Assembly (NCBI RefSeq): GCF_016725325.1
Contig: NZ_CP068083.1
Location: forward strand, 3,782,001-3,846,000
Origin: Sphingobacterium spiritivorum
GTDB taxonomy: Bacteria; Bacteroidota; Bacteroidia; Sphingobacteriales; Sphingobacteriaceae
Reading direction: 5' to 3'
DNA: 64,000 nucleotides
Shown: in pieces, positions 1-9,700 of the stretch
How positions within the stretch are numbered: the stretch's first letter is position 1
Layout: every line of letters begins with the position of its first letter
Position numbers and translations under genes: made by a program
Notes under the pieces: generated by a model
The model's input: only the letters and a program-made list of their open reading frames with translations
Told to the model about the DNA's origin: nothing
Database searches by the model: none

Positions 1-501
1 CTGACGACACGTACAATCCAACGTATAGAAAGGGGAGACGTAATTCCTCAAGGATATACTTTACAACGGATAGCCGAAGCGCTGGGTATAAACATAGAAG
101 AGCTGAATGCTGAAATCAGGCAAAACGATTACAACAAGCAGTACACCCGTGAGATCGCCTCACTCTTTCATTTCTTACCACTCACAGGGCTTATATTTCC
201 ATTTGGTAATATCTTATTTCCTCTATTTCTATGGATATTCTATAAACAAAAAAGTTCACAGTATGATTTTCATGGCCGTATCTCCTTAAACTTTCAATTG
301 ACAGTCACCATATTTATGCTATTTGCTATAATATTACTGGTTTTATATTTTCCTGCAGGATTTTTTCTATTAGTTGTGACAACTGTTAGTGCTGTTGTAC
401 TCTGTGTTTTCAATGGTATCCGTAGCTTTAAAAATCTAAAACCAATCTATTACTGTTACTTCCCTTTTCTTAAACGTATTCCGGAAAACTCGCCGGAATA
501 A
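1..501 (+). CDS. XRE-family HTH protein with C-terminal membrane domain (5' truncated)
   Basis: The reading frame is open from base 1 to the stop at 499-501, so the true start lies outside the window. The first ~38 residues are the end of a helix-turn-helix: TIQRIERG is typical of the recognition helix and is followed by TLQRIAEALGI. After a short linker come two or three hydrophobic segments (GLIFPFGNILFPLFLWIF, then TIFMLFAIILLVLYFPAGFFLL), which resembles DUF4870 (Tic20-like). HTH_3 plus DUF4870 proteins are common in Bacteroidota and are thought to be membrane-tethered regulators. The target is unknown. Confidence 0.75.
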   Translation: MTTRTIQRIERGDVIPQGYTLQRIAEALGINIEELNAEIRQNDYNKQYTREIASLFHFLPLTGLIFPFGNILFPLFLWIFYKQKSSQYDFHGRISLNFQLTVTIFMLFAIILLVLYFPAGFFLLVVTTVSAVVLCVFNGIRSFKNLKPIYYCYFPFLKRIPENSPE

Positions 502-611
502 CAGCATTTGTTATCTTTTTTTATGCAGATATTCTTATTTGTCGTCAACATGTCGTCGTTCTGTCGTTGACAGCATCAGGATGATCCGGGAACTTTGAAT
601 AAAAAAAGAAA

Positions 612-1886
612 ATGAAGCGATTTGTTGTAACCCCGTTTTACTCCAGGCTCTCCGCAGAACTGTCGTTCTGCCGGAGTCTGTTTTTGAAAGTTTGTATAAA
701 GACATCTGTCCTGTTACTTGTATTCATATGCTGCATAAAGCTTTCCCATGCGCAGCAAGAATACATTACCCGGTTAGATCAAACTAAACTATCCATATCC
801 GAAATTGACAATAAGGTGCGTGCGGTGATGGACAGTGCGGGTATACCCGGACTTAATATTGCCATTCTCAATGATTATAAACCAGTATTCATTAAATCAT
901 ATGGCTTCCGTGACAAATTGCAAAATGAATTAATGGACACCACTTCTCTTGTCTATGCAGCTTCCTTTAGTAAAGCAGTCTTCGGATATCTTTGTATGCT
1001 GCTCGTGCAGGAAAAGAAACTCGATCTGGACAGACCGCTTTACCAGTATTTGAGCAAACCTGTCCCTGATTATCCTTATTTTTCAGATTTAAAGAATGAT
1101 GACAGATGGAAAATGATGACAGCACGTATGTGCCTGAGTCATACTACCGGATTACCTAATGTCAGATGGTTTGATCCACGGGATGCCAATGCTGTATTTG
1201 ATTCTGTAGGTGTAATTCGTATATATTTTCAGCCCGGAACAAAATATGCGTATTCCGGAGAAGGATTTAAGCTGTTGCAATTAGCTGTAGAGGAAATCAC
1301 CGGTAAAAGTCTGGATGTACTGGCTACAGAAAAGGTTTTCAGACCTATAGGTATGACCCGATCAGGTTATGTATGGCATGATAATTTTGGAGATAAGCTC
1401 GTTATAGGACATAATGAAAAAGGATGGCAGAATATAAAGAAAAAGCGAACCGTAGCAGTTGCAGGGGGATCTATGGTCACAACTCTTGCAGATTATACAC
1501 GGTTTATAGCGTATGTCACACAAGGCAGCGGATTGAAGAAGAAATATTTTGAAGAAATGATTTCTCCACAGATAGACATTCATTCTAAGACTCAGTTTCC
1601 TCCGATTACTATGGAAACCACTACAGCCAACAGAGCTATTCATCTGGCTTACGGACTGGGGTGGGGAATAATGAAAACGAAATATGGAAGAGCATTTTTC
1701 AAGGAAGGAGGAGATGATGCGTGGAAAAACTATAATATTAATTTTATAGATAAGGGAATTTCTATCATCATAATGACCAACAGTGTCAACGGTTCAAAGG
1801 TTTTCAAAGAGCTCCTTGAAACGCTGATTGCTGATACATTCACACCCTGGAAATGGGAAGAATACTATCCGTATAACTACAGGTAG
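612..1886 (+). CDS. serine hydrolase, beta-lactamase/class C family, secreted
   Basis: A 424-residue protein of the beta-lactamase-related (PF00144) group, which covers esterases, D-aminopeptidases and PBP-like enzymes. A hydrophobic stretch at about residues 27-45 ending SHAQQ looks like a signal peptide, with a long N-region. The nucleophile motif SxxK is S118-F-S-K121. The second motif is YSG (in KYAYSGEGF, about residue 215). LSHTTGLPN is the usual family block before it. A start nearer the hydrophobic core would need a non-ATG codon, so ATG 612 is kept. It stands alone, and its closest relative here is the truncated gene at 63066-64000. The substrate cannot be read from the sequence. Confidence 0.85.
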   Translation: MKRFVVTPFYSRLSAELSFCRSLFLKVCIKTSVLLLVFICCIKLSHAQQEYITRLDQTKLSISEIDNKVRAVMDSAGIPGLNIAILNDYKPVFIKSYGFRDKLQNELMDTTSLVYAASFSKAVFGYLCMLLVQEKKLDLDRPLYQYLSKPVPDYPYFSDLKNDDRWKMMTARMCLSHTTGLPNVRWFDPRDANAVFDSVGVIRIYFQPGTKYAYSGEGFKLLQLAVEEITGKSLDVLATEKVFRPIGMTRSGYVWHDNFGDKLVIGHNEKGWQNIKKKRTVAVAGGSMVTTLADYTRFIAYVTQGSGLKKKYFEEMISPQIDIHSKTQFPPITMETTTANRAIHLAYGLGWGIMKTKYGRAFFKEGGDDAWKNYNINFIDKGISIIIMTNSVNGSKVFKELLETLIADTFTPWKWEEYYPYNYR

Positions 1887-1896
1887 ATAACAGATA

Positions 1897-1929
1897 TTTG
1901 GACTGATCTTTGCAAATAATTTATCTTTG
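1897..1929 (+). promoter_or_regulatory. Bacteroidota-type promoter for the HD-domain gene
   Basis: TTTG at 1897-1900 and TATCTTTG at 1922-1929 are 21 nt apart. This fits the Bacteroidota primary-sigma consensus (TTTG, 19-21 nt, TAnnTTTG). It lies 36 nt upstream of the ATG at 1966. Confidence 0.6.
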
Positions 1930-1965
1930 TCATGTACAAATAGAATTATTTAAAACCCTCCGGAT

Positions 1966-2559
1966 ATGTTTTCATCAGAACTGTTAAAGCAAATAGATTT
2001 TATTAAAGAGATTGATAAACTCAAGTATATTCAACGTAAAACAAAGCTATTCAATAGCGACCGGAATGAAAATGATGCAGAGCATAGCTGGCATCTTGCA
2101 TTAATGGCAATGGTTTTGGTACAGCATGCTAATGAAAAGATTGATTTATTGAAAGTCATGAAGATGGTGCTTATTCATGATATTGTAGAGATAGATGCCG
2201 GTGATACATTTATCTACGATATGCAGAAAAATCATAGTAATACAGAGGAAGAAAGATTGGCTGCCAATCGTATTTTCGGACTGCTTCCTGAAGATCAGGG
2301 AAAGGAATTTATTGCCGTGTGGGAAGAATTTGAAGCTGGTGAGACAGCAGAAGCTAAATTTGCAAGAGCAATGGACAGGCTGGAGCCTCTTCTGCAAAAT
2401 AGTTCCAATAATGGAGGGACATGGAATGAGCCCGGGGTAAATTACAGCAAAGTGTATGCAAAGAAAAGTGTGATAAAAGAAGGTGCGGAAAAGATATGGG
2501 AATACGCCGAAACACTGATTAACGAAGGTGTTAAAAAGGGAATATTGAAGGATGAATAA
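1966..2559 (+). CDS. HD-domain phosphohydrolase (YfbR / 5'-nucleotidase-like)
   Basis: A 197-residue cytoplasmic protein. It carries the HD-superfamily metal set: H40 in DAEHSWH, the H71-D72 pair in LIHDIVEID, and a late Asp in RAMDRLEPLL. Size and motif order match the HD_3/YfbR group, whose characterised members hydrolyse deoxynucleoside 5'-monophosphates. The exact substrate here is inferred only. It has its own promoter and is followed by a 128-nt gap, so it is probably monocistronic. Confidence 0.85.
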   Translation: MFSSELLKQIDFIKEIDKLKYIQRKTKLFNSDRNENDAEHSWHLALMAMVLVQHANEKIDLLKVMKMVLIHDIVEIDAGDTFIYDMQKNHSNTEEERLAANRIFGLLPEDQGKEFIAVWEEFEAGETAEAKFARAMDRLEPLLQNSSNNGGTWNEPGVNYSKVYAKKSVIKEGAEKIWEYAETLINEGVKKGILKDE

Positions 2560-2687
2560 GAGTTGCCTGCATTTAGAAAATTCAAAGTCTTATTAAGTGG
2601 ATGAAGAGTTTTTGAATGCAAAAACTAATTCAATTGACGATAAAAACCGGATAATTTATTACCTTAATAAAACCAAATTATAAACAG

Positions 2688-3332
2688 ATGAAAGTAATTA
2701 TTACAGGTGCAACAGGGATGGTAGGCGAAGGCGTACTATTTGAATGTTTAGATAACAGCGCTGTAGAGGAAATATTGGTAATCGGAAGAAAAAACTACCA
2801 GTTATCGCATCCAAAGCTGAAGGAGTTGATTTTACGTGATTTTTCGGAAATAGGAGATCATTCGGATTTGTTAAAGGATTACGATGGCTGCTTTTTCTGT
2901 GCTGGCGTAAGTTCGGTAGGCGAAAATGAAGAAAGCTTTACTAAAAAGACTTACGATTTTGTGATTCCATTTGCAAGAACACTGGCTGTAATTAATCCTG
3001 AAATGACTTTCATCTACGTATCCGGTAACCGGACAGACAGTACGGAAAAAGGGACGGTGATGTGGGCAAGAGTAAAGGGGCGGACTGAAAATGAACTGAT
3101 GAGATTGCCATTTAAAGGCCAGTATAATTTTCGTCCGGCCATAATGAAAGCTACAAAAGGACAAGTCAACGTAAAATTAATATACAAAATAATGGGGCCG
3201 CTTATTGCCCCGTTTATTTCAACAAAGACTTTGAAACTGGCAGATGTAGGAAGAGCCATGATTCATGCTGTATCTAAAGGGTATCCAAAACAAATATTAG
3301 AGGTAGACGATATTATACAATTAGCTAAATAA
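2688..3332 (+). CDS. NAD(P)-binding Rossmann-fold protein (epimerase-like)
   Basis: A 214-residue protein opening with KVIITGATGMVGEGVL, the GxxGxxG dinucleotide-binding loop of atypical short-chain dehydrogenases. There is no clear YxxxK catalytic pair. YVSGNRTDST followed by MWARVKGRTENEL is the usual pattern in the small NAD-dependent epimerase/dehydratase-like proteins. The function is probably oxidoreductase or NAD(P)H sensing, not resolved. It is a single gene. Confidence 0.75.
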   Translation: MKVIITGATGMVGEGVLFECLDNSAVEEILVIGRKNYQLSHPKLKELILRDFSEIGDHSDLLKDYDGCFFCAGVSSVGENEESFTKKTYDFVIPFARTLAVINPEMTFIYVSGNRTDSTEKGTVMWARVKGRTENELMRLPFKGQYNFRPAIMKATKGQVNVKLIYKIMGPLIAPFISTKTLKLADVGRAMIHAVSKGYPKQILEVDDIIQLAK

Positions 3333-3408
3333 AGTGTGTCGGGATGAAGTCAGATTGATTTATAGTGAAGTATAAATATAAGTTTCAAGTGCCATTATAT
3401 AAATAGAT

Positions 3409-3861
3409 ATGTCCCAGTCATTGTCAAAAATGTATGTACACATTATTTTTCATACAAAATACAATCAGCCACTTATCCAGCCAGAGGTTGAAAAGGAACT
3501 GTATGCATATATCGGTGGGATTATTAAAGAAAATGATTCTGTACCTGTAAAAATCAATGGTACACAAGATCATATCCATATTCTTGCAATAATGTCAAAA
3601 AATATAGCGCTGGCAAAATTTGTAGAACACATAAAACGAAACAGTAGCCGCTGGATAAAATCTAAAGGTGCAAACTATCAGCAGTTCGCCTGGCAAGGAG
3701 GTTATGCAGGTTATTCAGTAAGTCAATCGGTAGTAGGACGGGTGAAAAAGTATATTGAAAACCAAAAGGAACACCATAAAACAAAATCATTTCAGGATGA
3801 ATATATAGCGTTTTTAAAAGAATACGGAATTGATTTCGATGAAGACTATTTATGGACATAG
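3409..3861 (+). mobile_element. IS200/IS605-type Y1 transposase (RAYT-like)
   Basis: A 150-residue, intact HUH transposase of the Y1_Tnp family. The HUH motif is H55-I-H57 in QDHIHIL and the catalytic tyrosine is Y115 in VKKYIENQKEHH. No TnpB partner is present. Perfect palindromes begin eight bases after the stop, followed by a seven-unit repeat array (3968-4470). That arrangement matches REP-associated tyrosine transposases (RAYTs), which are domesticated single-copy enzymes acting on REP palindromes; this assignment is inferred from context. The coding frame shows no damage. Confidence 0.85.
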
Positions 3862-3868
3862 GTATGCT

Positions 3869-3951
3869 GCCCTTTCAGGGCGCAACTAAAATTTGATCAT
3901 TAGTTCCCCAAGGTAAACCTTGGGTTGGTATAAGAAAGGCTTTCAGCCTTT
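3869..3951. repeat. three consecutive perfect palindromes after the transposase
   Basis: GCCC-TTTCA-GGGC (3869-3881), CCCAAGG-TAAA-CCTTGGG (3907-3924) and AAAGGCT-TTC-AGCCTTT (3935-3951) are three separate short hairpins between the transposase stop and the tandem array. They may form the transposase-bound end or its transcription terminator. Confidence 0.7.
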
Positions 3952-3967
3952 TATTTGAAAGTGTGAC

Positions 3968-4470
3968 AAGCCTGCAGGGCTTTTTATATTTAGCCCTATG
4001 CATCGCATTGGGGTGTTATAAGGATAAAATATCAAGAAGGACAAGCCTGTAAGGCTTTTCAATATTTAGCCCCATGCATCGCATTGGGGTGTTATAAGGA
4101 CAAAATATCAAGAGGAAAAAGCCTGCAAGGCTTTTATATATTTAACCCTATGTATCGCATTGGGGTGTTATAAGGATAAAATATTAAGAAAGAGAAGCCT
4201 GCAAGGCTTTTCTATATTTAGCCCCATGCCTCGCATTGGGGTGTTATAAGGATAAAATATTAAGAAAGAGAAGCCTGCAAGCTTTTCTATATTTAGCCTA
4301 TGCATCGCATTGGGGTATTATATGGATAAAATATCAAGAAAGAGAAACCTGCAAGGCTTTTCTATATTTAGCCCCATGCCTCGCATTGGGGTATTATAAA
4401 GATAAAATATTAAGAAAGAGAAGCCTGTAAGGCTTTTCTATATTTAACCCTATGCATCGCATAGGGAATA
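3968..4470. repeat. seven-unit ~75-bp palindromic tandem repeat (REP/BIME-like)
   Basis: Units start at 3968, 4043, 4119, 4195, 4271, 4345 and 4421, with period 74-76 bp; the last is shortened. Each holds two imperfect palindromes: AAGCCTGCAAGGCTTTT, and one built on CCCCATGC-ATC-GCATTGGGG. A less conserved spacer (GATAAAATATTAAGAAAGAG type) separates them. The open frame through the array has no independent support as a gene. Spacers are not unique and a transposase is adjacent, so this is not CRISPR. Confidence 0.9.
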
Positions 4471-4497
4471 AAAGCTATTGGGAACCAAATCTTAAAA

Positions 4498-5016
4498 ATG
4501 GAGCGTAATAAGAAATCAGAGTATAAAGATATGCCATCACCACTTGGAGTAATCAGACTTGTGGCCACGGATGCGGGACTTGCAGCCATTTTATGGGAAG
4601 GAGAAGACTATTCACGAGCAAAACTATCCACTCCGGAAAGAAACGATCAAAATCCTATACTCTTAAAAACAGAACAGCAACTGAAAGAATACTTCGCAAA
4701 AGCAAGAACAACTTTTGATATTCCGCTTGATTTTTCAGGTACTGAATTTCAGAAAAAAGTATGGAACGCTTTGTTGAATGTGCCTTTCGGTAAGACGAAG
4801 ACTTATGGTGAGTTAGCCAGGGTATTAGGCGATATCAAAGCGGTAAGAGCAGTAGGCGGTGCATTAAATAAAAATCCGATCGCAATAATTGTTCCTTGTC
4901 ACAGAATCGTGGGGGCATCCGGGAAAATGATTGGTTTTGCAGGAGGTATCGCCAATAAAACTATTTTGCTCCATCTGGAAAACAAATATAAAATGCCTTC
5001 TCTTTTTGATGATTAA
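4498..5016 (+). CDS. ogt: methylated-DNA--protein-cysteine S-methyltransferase
   Basis: A 172-residue suicide repair protein that moves the alkyl group of O6-alkylguanine to its own cysteine. The active-site block IVPCHRIVG places the acceptor at C134. The family tail GFAGGIANKTILLHLE follows. The DNA-binding segment TYGELARVLGDIKAVRAVGGAL with the Arg finger is present. There is no Ada N-terminal or AraC domain, so it is Ogt/MGMT-type and probably not self-inducing. It begins 28 nt after the repeat array. Confidence 0.93.
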   Translation: MERNKKSEYKDMPSPLGVIRLVATDAGLAAILWEGEDYSRAKLSTPERNDQNPILLKTEQQLKEYFAKARTTFDIPLDFSGTEFQKKVWNALLNVPFGKTKTYGELARVLGDIKAVRAVGGALNKNPIAIIVPCHRIVGASGKMIGFAGGIANKTILLHLENKYKMPSLFDD

Positions 5017-5069
5017 AAGATGAATGAATATGCGGCAAATATCTACAGTAAGATTGGGTGCAGAGTTAT

Positions 5070-6404
5070 TTATTTAATAAAATCGGCATACCAGTGTCCG
5101 GAGGACTTGACAATACGTTGTTGAGTCAGGAAATCTACATACACTAATCCAAAGCGGGGGTGATATCCTTCGGCCCATTCAAAATTATCCAGAAAAGTCC
5201 ATACAAAGTAACCTTTGACATTTACACCTTCCTCTTTAGCACGTAGTACCTGCTGCAGTATATCCTGCATGTATTGTTTCCTTTTATGATCGTGCACAAG
5301 TTCATTTTCCTGCAGATCAGGAAAAGCAGCTCCGTTTTCTGTGATTATTAAAGGAGGGATATTCTCGTAAGCCTGAAATTTTTTCAACATTTGATACATG
5401 GATTCCGGATAAACTTCCCAGTTCATCGCGGTCAATTCTACCTTACGCTCTTTAGCAGGAACTATTTTGGCCTGTAAAAATGGAACGAAGAAAGAATGAC
5501 GTATGATTTCCCTTGTATAATTCTGAATACCGATGAAATCCATATCGAACTTCAGGTTATTTTCATCTGTTGGTTTGATATATTTCTCAATCCTTCTCAA
5601 TATTTTGATTTCTTTCGTAGGATAGCCCATCCCCAGCAAAGGTTCAATAAATAACCTGTTCAGCAATACGTCTGCTTTTTTAGCAGCGATTATATCTTTT
5701 TCTTTGTTTGTGAAGGGCTCAACATGAGAACATGAAAATGTAGTACCAACAACACTATCCGGTTGCAACGCTTTGATAATTCTTGCTCCATGTGCCTGAG
5801 CCAAAGCCGCGTGATGAGCTGCCGCCAGAAAACAATCTATACCTTTTCTGCCGGGAGCGTGTACACCAAAGAAGTAACCTGCAGCAGTGAATACAGTAGG
5901 TTCATTCAGCACCATCCAGTGTTTGACACGGTCACCGAATTGCCTTACACAGATGGCAACATATTCACCAAACCAATCCTTTATATCCCGGTTCACCCAT
6001 CCGCCTTTTTTTTCGAGTTCATGAGGAAGATCCCAATGATATAAGGTAACCCATGGTGTAATCTCAAGCTCCAGACACAGATCAATAAGCCGGCTGTAAA
6101 AATCCAGACCTGCCTGGTTGATTTCGCCGCACCCTTCCGGTTGAATACGACTCCAGGAAATAGAAAATCTATAGTTACGGATATTCAGGCTATGCATCAG
6201 ACGCAGATCATCCATGTATCGGTTATAGTGATCACATGCAATTTCCCCGTGGTGGTTCTGAAATATCTTGTTTTTTTTCTGGACAAACTTATCCCAGATA
6301 GAAATTCCCTTTCCATCCAGATTATGTGCACCTTCTATTTGATATGCAGCAGTAGATACTCCCCAGATAAAATCTTTGCCAAAGGCTTCCTTCGTCAAAT
6401 GCAT
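5070..6404 (-). CDS. GH1 beta-glucosidase/beta-glycosidase
   Basis: A 444-residue, full-length family 1 glycoside hydrolase. The N-terminal signature FIWGVSTAAYQIEGA, acid/base E168 in VLNEP and nucleophile E356 in IITENGA are all present, as is the sugar-contacting FEWAEGY near the C-terminus. No signal peptide is seen, so it is cytoplasmic. Known members retain-hydrolyse beta-glucosides, galactosides or mannosides. It is divergent from the SusC/SusD-GH92 operon and may process the imported disaccharides. The aglycone specificity is unknown. Confidence 0.93.
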   Translation of the reverse strand: MHLTKEAFGKDFIWGVSTAAYQIEGAHNLDGKGISIWDKFVQKKNKIFQNHHGEIACDHYNRYMDDLRLMHSLNIRNYRFSISWSRIQPEGCGEINQAGLDFYSRLIDLCLELEITPWVTLYHWDLPHELEKKGGWVNRDIKDWFGEYVAICVRQFGDRVKHWMVLNEPTVFTAAGYFFGVHAPGRKGIDCFLAAAHHAALAQAHGARIIKALQPDSVVGTTFSCSHVEPFTNKEKDIIAAKKADVLLNRLFIEPLLGMGYPTKEIKILRRIEKYIKPTDENNLKFDMDFIGIQNYTREIIRHSFFVPFLQAKIVPAKERKVELTAMNWEVYPESMYQMLKKFQAYENIPPLIITENGAAFPDLQENELVHDHKRKQYMQDILQQVLRAKEEGVNVKGYFVWTFLDNFEWAEGYHPRFGLVYVDFLTQQRIVKSSGHWYADFIK

Positions 6405-6798
6405 TTACACTGAAGATAAGTTAATAACACAAACATTTTTCGAATATACCGTTTAGTTTTTATGAAACCTAAGCGGAGAATAGAAGGAGCTGAATTGTGT
6501 TAGAAATAGACGGAAGACCATCTTTTGAAAAAAATAAGCGATCGTTTTCATAATGCTGATATTTTAAATTACAGTATTACATATACTTACAATATAAAGT
6601 TACGCTGTTTTTGTATACCTTATATTAAGAGAGTATTAAGTTTTTAGCTAATTCTGCAGACTTCCTGATCACACAATTTTCATGATTTGTTAATACAGAA
6701 ACAAAGTGTTAATTATTCTATAAACCAGACCCAACACTCGCTTAACACGAGAGAATTAGATTTGCCTCAAATCTATTTTAAGTTGAAAAAATAAAAAC
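6405..6798. other. intergenic region between GH1 and SusC
   Basis: 394 bp, AT-rich, between divergent genes; no coding potential seen. It must hold the promoters of both transcription units. The only striking element is the palindrome at 6757-6775. No full TTTG-20-TAnnTTTG pair was found for either gene. Confidence 0.6.
6757..6775. promoter_or_regulatory. perfect 8-bp inverted repeat containing a TAnnTTTG box
   Basis: TAGATTTG-CCT-CAAATCTA is perfectly self-complementary, 23 nt before the SusC ATG. Each arm fits the -7 consensus on its own strand. No -33 TTTG is placed correctly. It could be an operator, a hairpin in the leader or a promoter core. Confidence 0.4.
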
Positions 6799-9700
6799 AT
6801 GTACTTTAAATCAACCAAACTATTATGGCTTCTACTGCCATTAACCACAGTTTCATTAACCACTGAAGCAAGTAACCTGAAGGTCGAACTGTTGAAAATA
6901 GAGCTAAAGAATCAACAGCAGATTTCGGGAAAAGTAGTAGATATCGACGGCAAACCTGTTGCCGGAGCTACAATTACGAATATCCGTACACAGCAACGTT
7001 TTCAGACAGACGAAAAGGGAAATTTCACACTTGCCGGTACAGTCGGAGACAGCATTTCTATCCGGTATATAGGGTACAAGGAGGTTCGTCAGTCTGTTTC
7101 TTCCCTTCAGGGATTAACGATTACGTTGGAAGCAGAGGGTCAGCAGCTAGATGAAGTGCTCGTGTCCATCGGGTATCAGAAAGTTCGCAAAGCAGATGTA
7201 ACCGGAGCGATAGCCAGTGTAAAGGCTGAAGAACTGAATCTGACTTCACCCAAACTTTCACAGGCACTGGTCGGTAAAGTAGCTGGTGTGCAGGTGATGC
7301 AGACCAGTGGTGCACCTTATGACGGTACTAAAATAAGAGTTCGGGGAATGGGATCTATCAATGCCGGTTCGGATCCGCTGTATGTTATCGATGGATATCC
7401 TGCAGGAAACAATCTCAATATTAACCCCAATGATATAGAGACAATTGACGTCCTGAAAGATGCGGCTTCAGCAGCGATTTACGGTTCAAGAGCAGCCGGA
7501 GGTGTAGTTTTGATTACTACTAAGCGCGGTAAAGAGGGGCGTAGTAATATAGATTATGAAGTACTTGGAGGTTTTGGGCAGTTATCCAGGAAAATAGATG
7601 TATTGAATGCTGCAGAATTTATCGACTTGCTTATTGATGGCAGAAATAATACCTACAGAGATTTGCTTGCCACGAAGGGTGTGACCTGGACTGATCAGAG
7701 ACGACTGGACAATAACAAGGCCAGAGTAGATGCAGTAGGAAATGCAGGTTCAGTCACCATTCCTGAAGAATATTATGATTTTGCGACAGGTACAGCCAAA
7801 GCATCTAAATATGATACAGACTGGCAGGATGCCTTATACAGAAATGCACCTTTCCAACGTCACAATTTATCCGCATATGGCGGAAATGATAAAAGCCGCT
7901 ATTTCCTGAGCGGATCTTATCAGAATCAGGAAGGAATCATGCTGGGAACAGACCAGAAGGTGTTTAACTTCCGTGCCAATATGGATTCTAAAGTAAGTAA
8001 ACGACTCACCGTAGGAGCCAATGTGTCATTTACCTATAATGATAATAACGAGGTGACTACAGGGAGATACGACCGGAGTCCTTCCATGGCAGCTTTGATT
8101 TATCTGCCTACCTTGCCTGTATATAATGAAGATGGTAGTTATGCCAAATACTTAATGGCTAATCTGTCAGCTAACAACTATGGAATACAGAACCCTGAAA
8201 ATCCGCTGGCTTATGTCACGGAAATCAAAAACAATAAAAGAGGAAAAAGAGGATTGTATAATGCGTTTGCAGATTTCTCTATTATTGAAGGGTTAAATCT
8301 GAAGATCAACGGGGGACTTTCTACTTACGATGAAAAATACGATTACTATCGTCCAACCAGTATTTCGGATGGTAACAACGCGCCTTACTCTGATCTTGCA
8401 AAAACAGCTGCTTATGCCGATGCGCGTACCAGAAGCGAAATTGATAAACTTGTCGAAGCTACTCTTAATTACAGCAAGACATTTCAGGAAAAACATCAGT
8501 TAAATGTATTGTTGGGTTATTCTGCACAGCGGACAGATATTGACCAGATGACCGTTCGCGCTAATGGATTCCAGAATGATGCGATCGGAGAGATCACCAA
8601 TAAAGGAGCAGATCCTTCCAATTTCAGATTGTTAAAGGACAACGGAGAAACATTCAAACGTATCACGACCTTACAGTCATATTTTAGTCGTGTCAACTAC
8701 AGTTACGATTCCAAATATTTCTTATCAGCCTCTTTCCGTACAGATGGTTCTTCCAGGTTTGGGCCTAATAGTAAGTGGGGAACTTTCCCGTCTGTTTCTG
8801 CCGGTTGGACAGTATCAAATGAAGGGTTCTACGACAATTGGTTAGGTGAAGGATCTACAATGAAGTTTAGAGCAAGTTGGGGTAAAAGCGGAAACAACAA
8901 CATTCCGGACTATAAGGCGATAACTGCTTACAATTCACCGGGCGGAGTTATCATTGCTGATAAGGTTGCTACAGCATTATGGCCGGACGATCTGCGGGAT
9001 CCTAATCTGGGTTGGGAGTCTACATCACAATACAATGCAGGACTTGACCTGGGCTTGCTGCGCGGGCGTCTGAATGTAATGACTAATTTTTATCTGAGCC
9101 GTTCCTTTAATCTTTTATTTAATCAACCTATTACAGCCATTTCGGGGGCAACAACAATTTTTACCAATCTGCCAGATAGTAAGGTTCAGAATAAAGGTTT
9201 TGATGTACAAATCGATGCCACCCTTATTCGTAAGAATGATTTCGAACTTGGGTTTAGCGGAAATATCAATGTGAACCGTAATAAAGTGCTGGATCTGGGA
9301 GGAGCTTCTACTATTATGACTAACGGAGCCGAACGTTCTTATATCACCCATATCACGCAGGAGGGAAGTCCGATCGGTATGTTTTACGGATTTAAAGTAT
9401 TGGGAATAGCTACAGAAGAAAATTATAAGACAGTAGCACCTTCAGCAGCTTCTACAAATCCCCTTCAGCCGGGAGACCTCTATTTTGAAGATGTAGACGG
9501 TAATGGTGTTGTTAATGATCAGGATAAGCGTATTATCGGAAATCCTCACCCTGACTTTACTTATGGATTTGCGTTAAATGCCAGCTATAAGAATTTTGAT
9601 CTGAGAGCTTCTTTTAATGGTTCACAAGGAAACAAGGTACTGGATGGTTATGACTATTATCTGTATAACATGGAAGGGTCCGGCAATCAGTATGCCGACG

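Noticed and set aside
107..289. 60-codon plus-strand frame at the start of the window
   Set aside because: It is out of frame with the open XRE-DUF4870 coding region that runs from base 1 to 501.
4236..4430. 64-codon plus-strand frame inside the tandem array
   Set aside because: It is a translation of the repeat itself; the LYLA-type blocks repeat with the 75-bp period and there is no ribosome site or promoter.
3968..4470. CRISPR array
   Set aside because: Unit-to-unit spacers are near identical, units are palindromic end to end, and no cas gene is near. It fits REP/BIME-like repeats.
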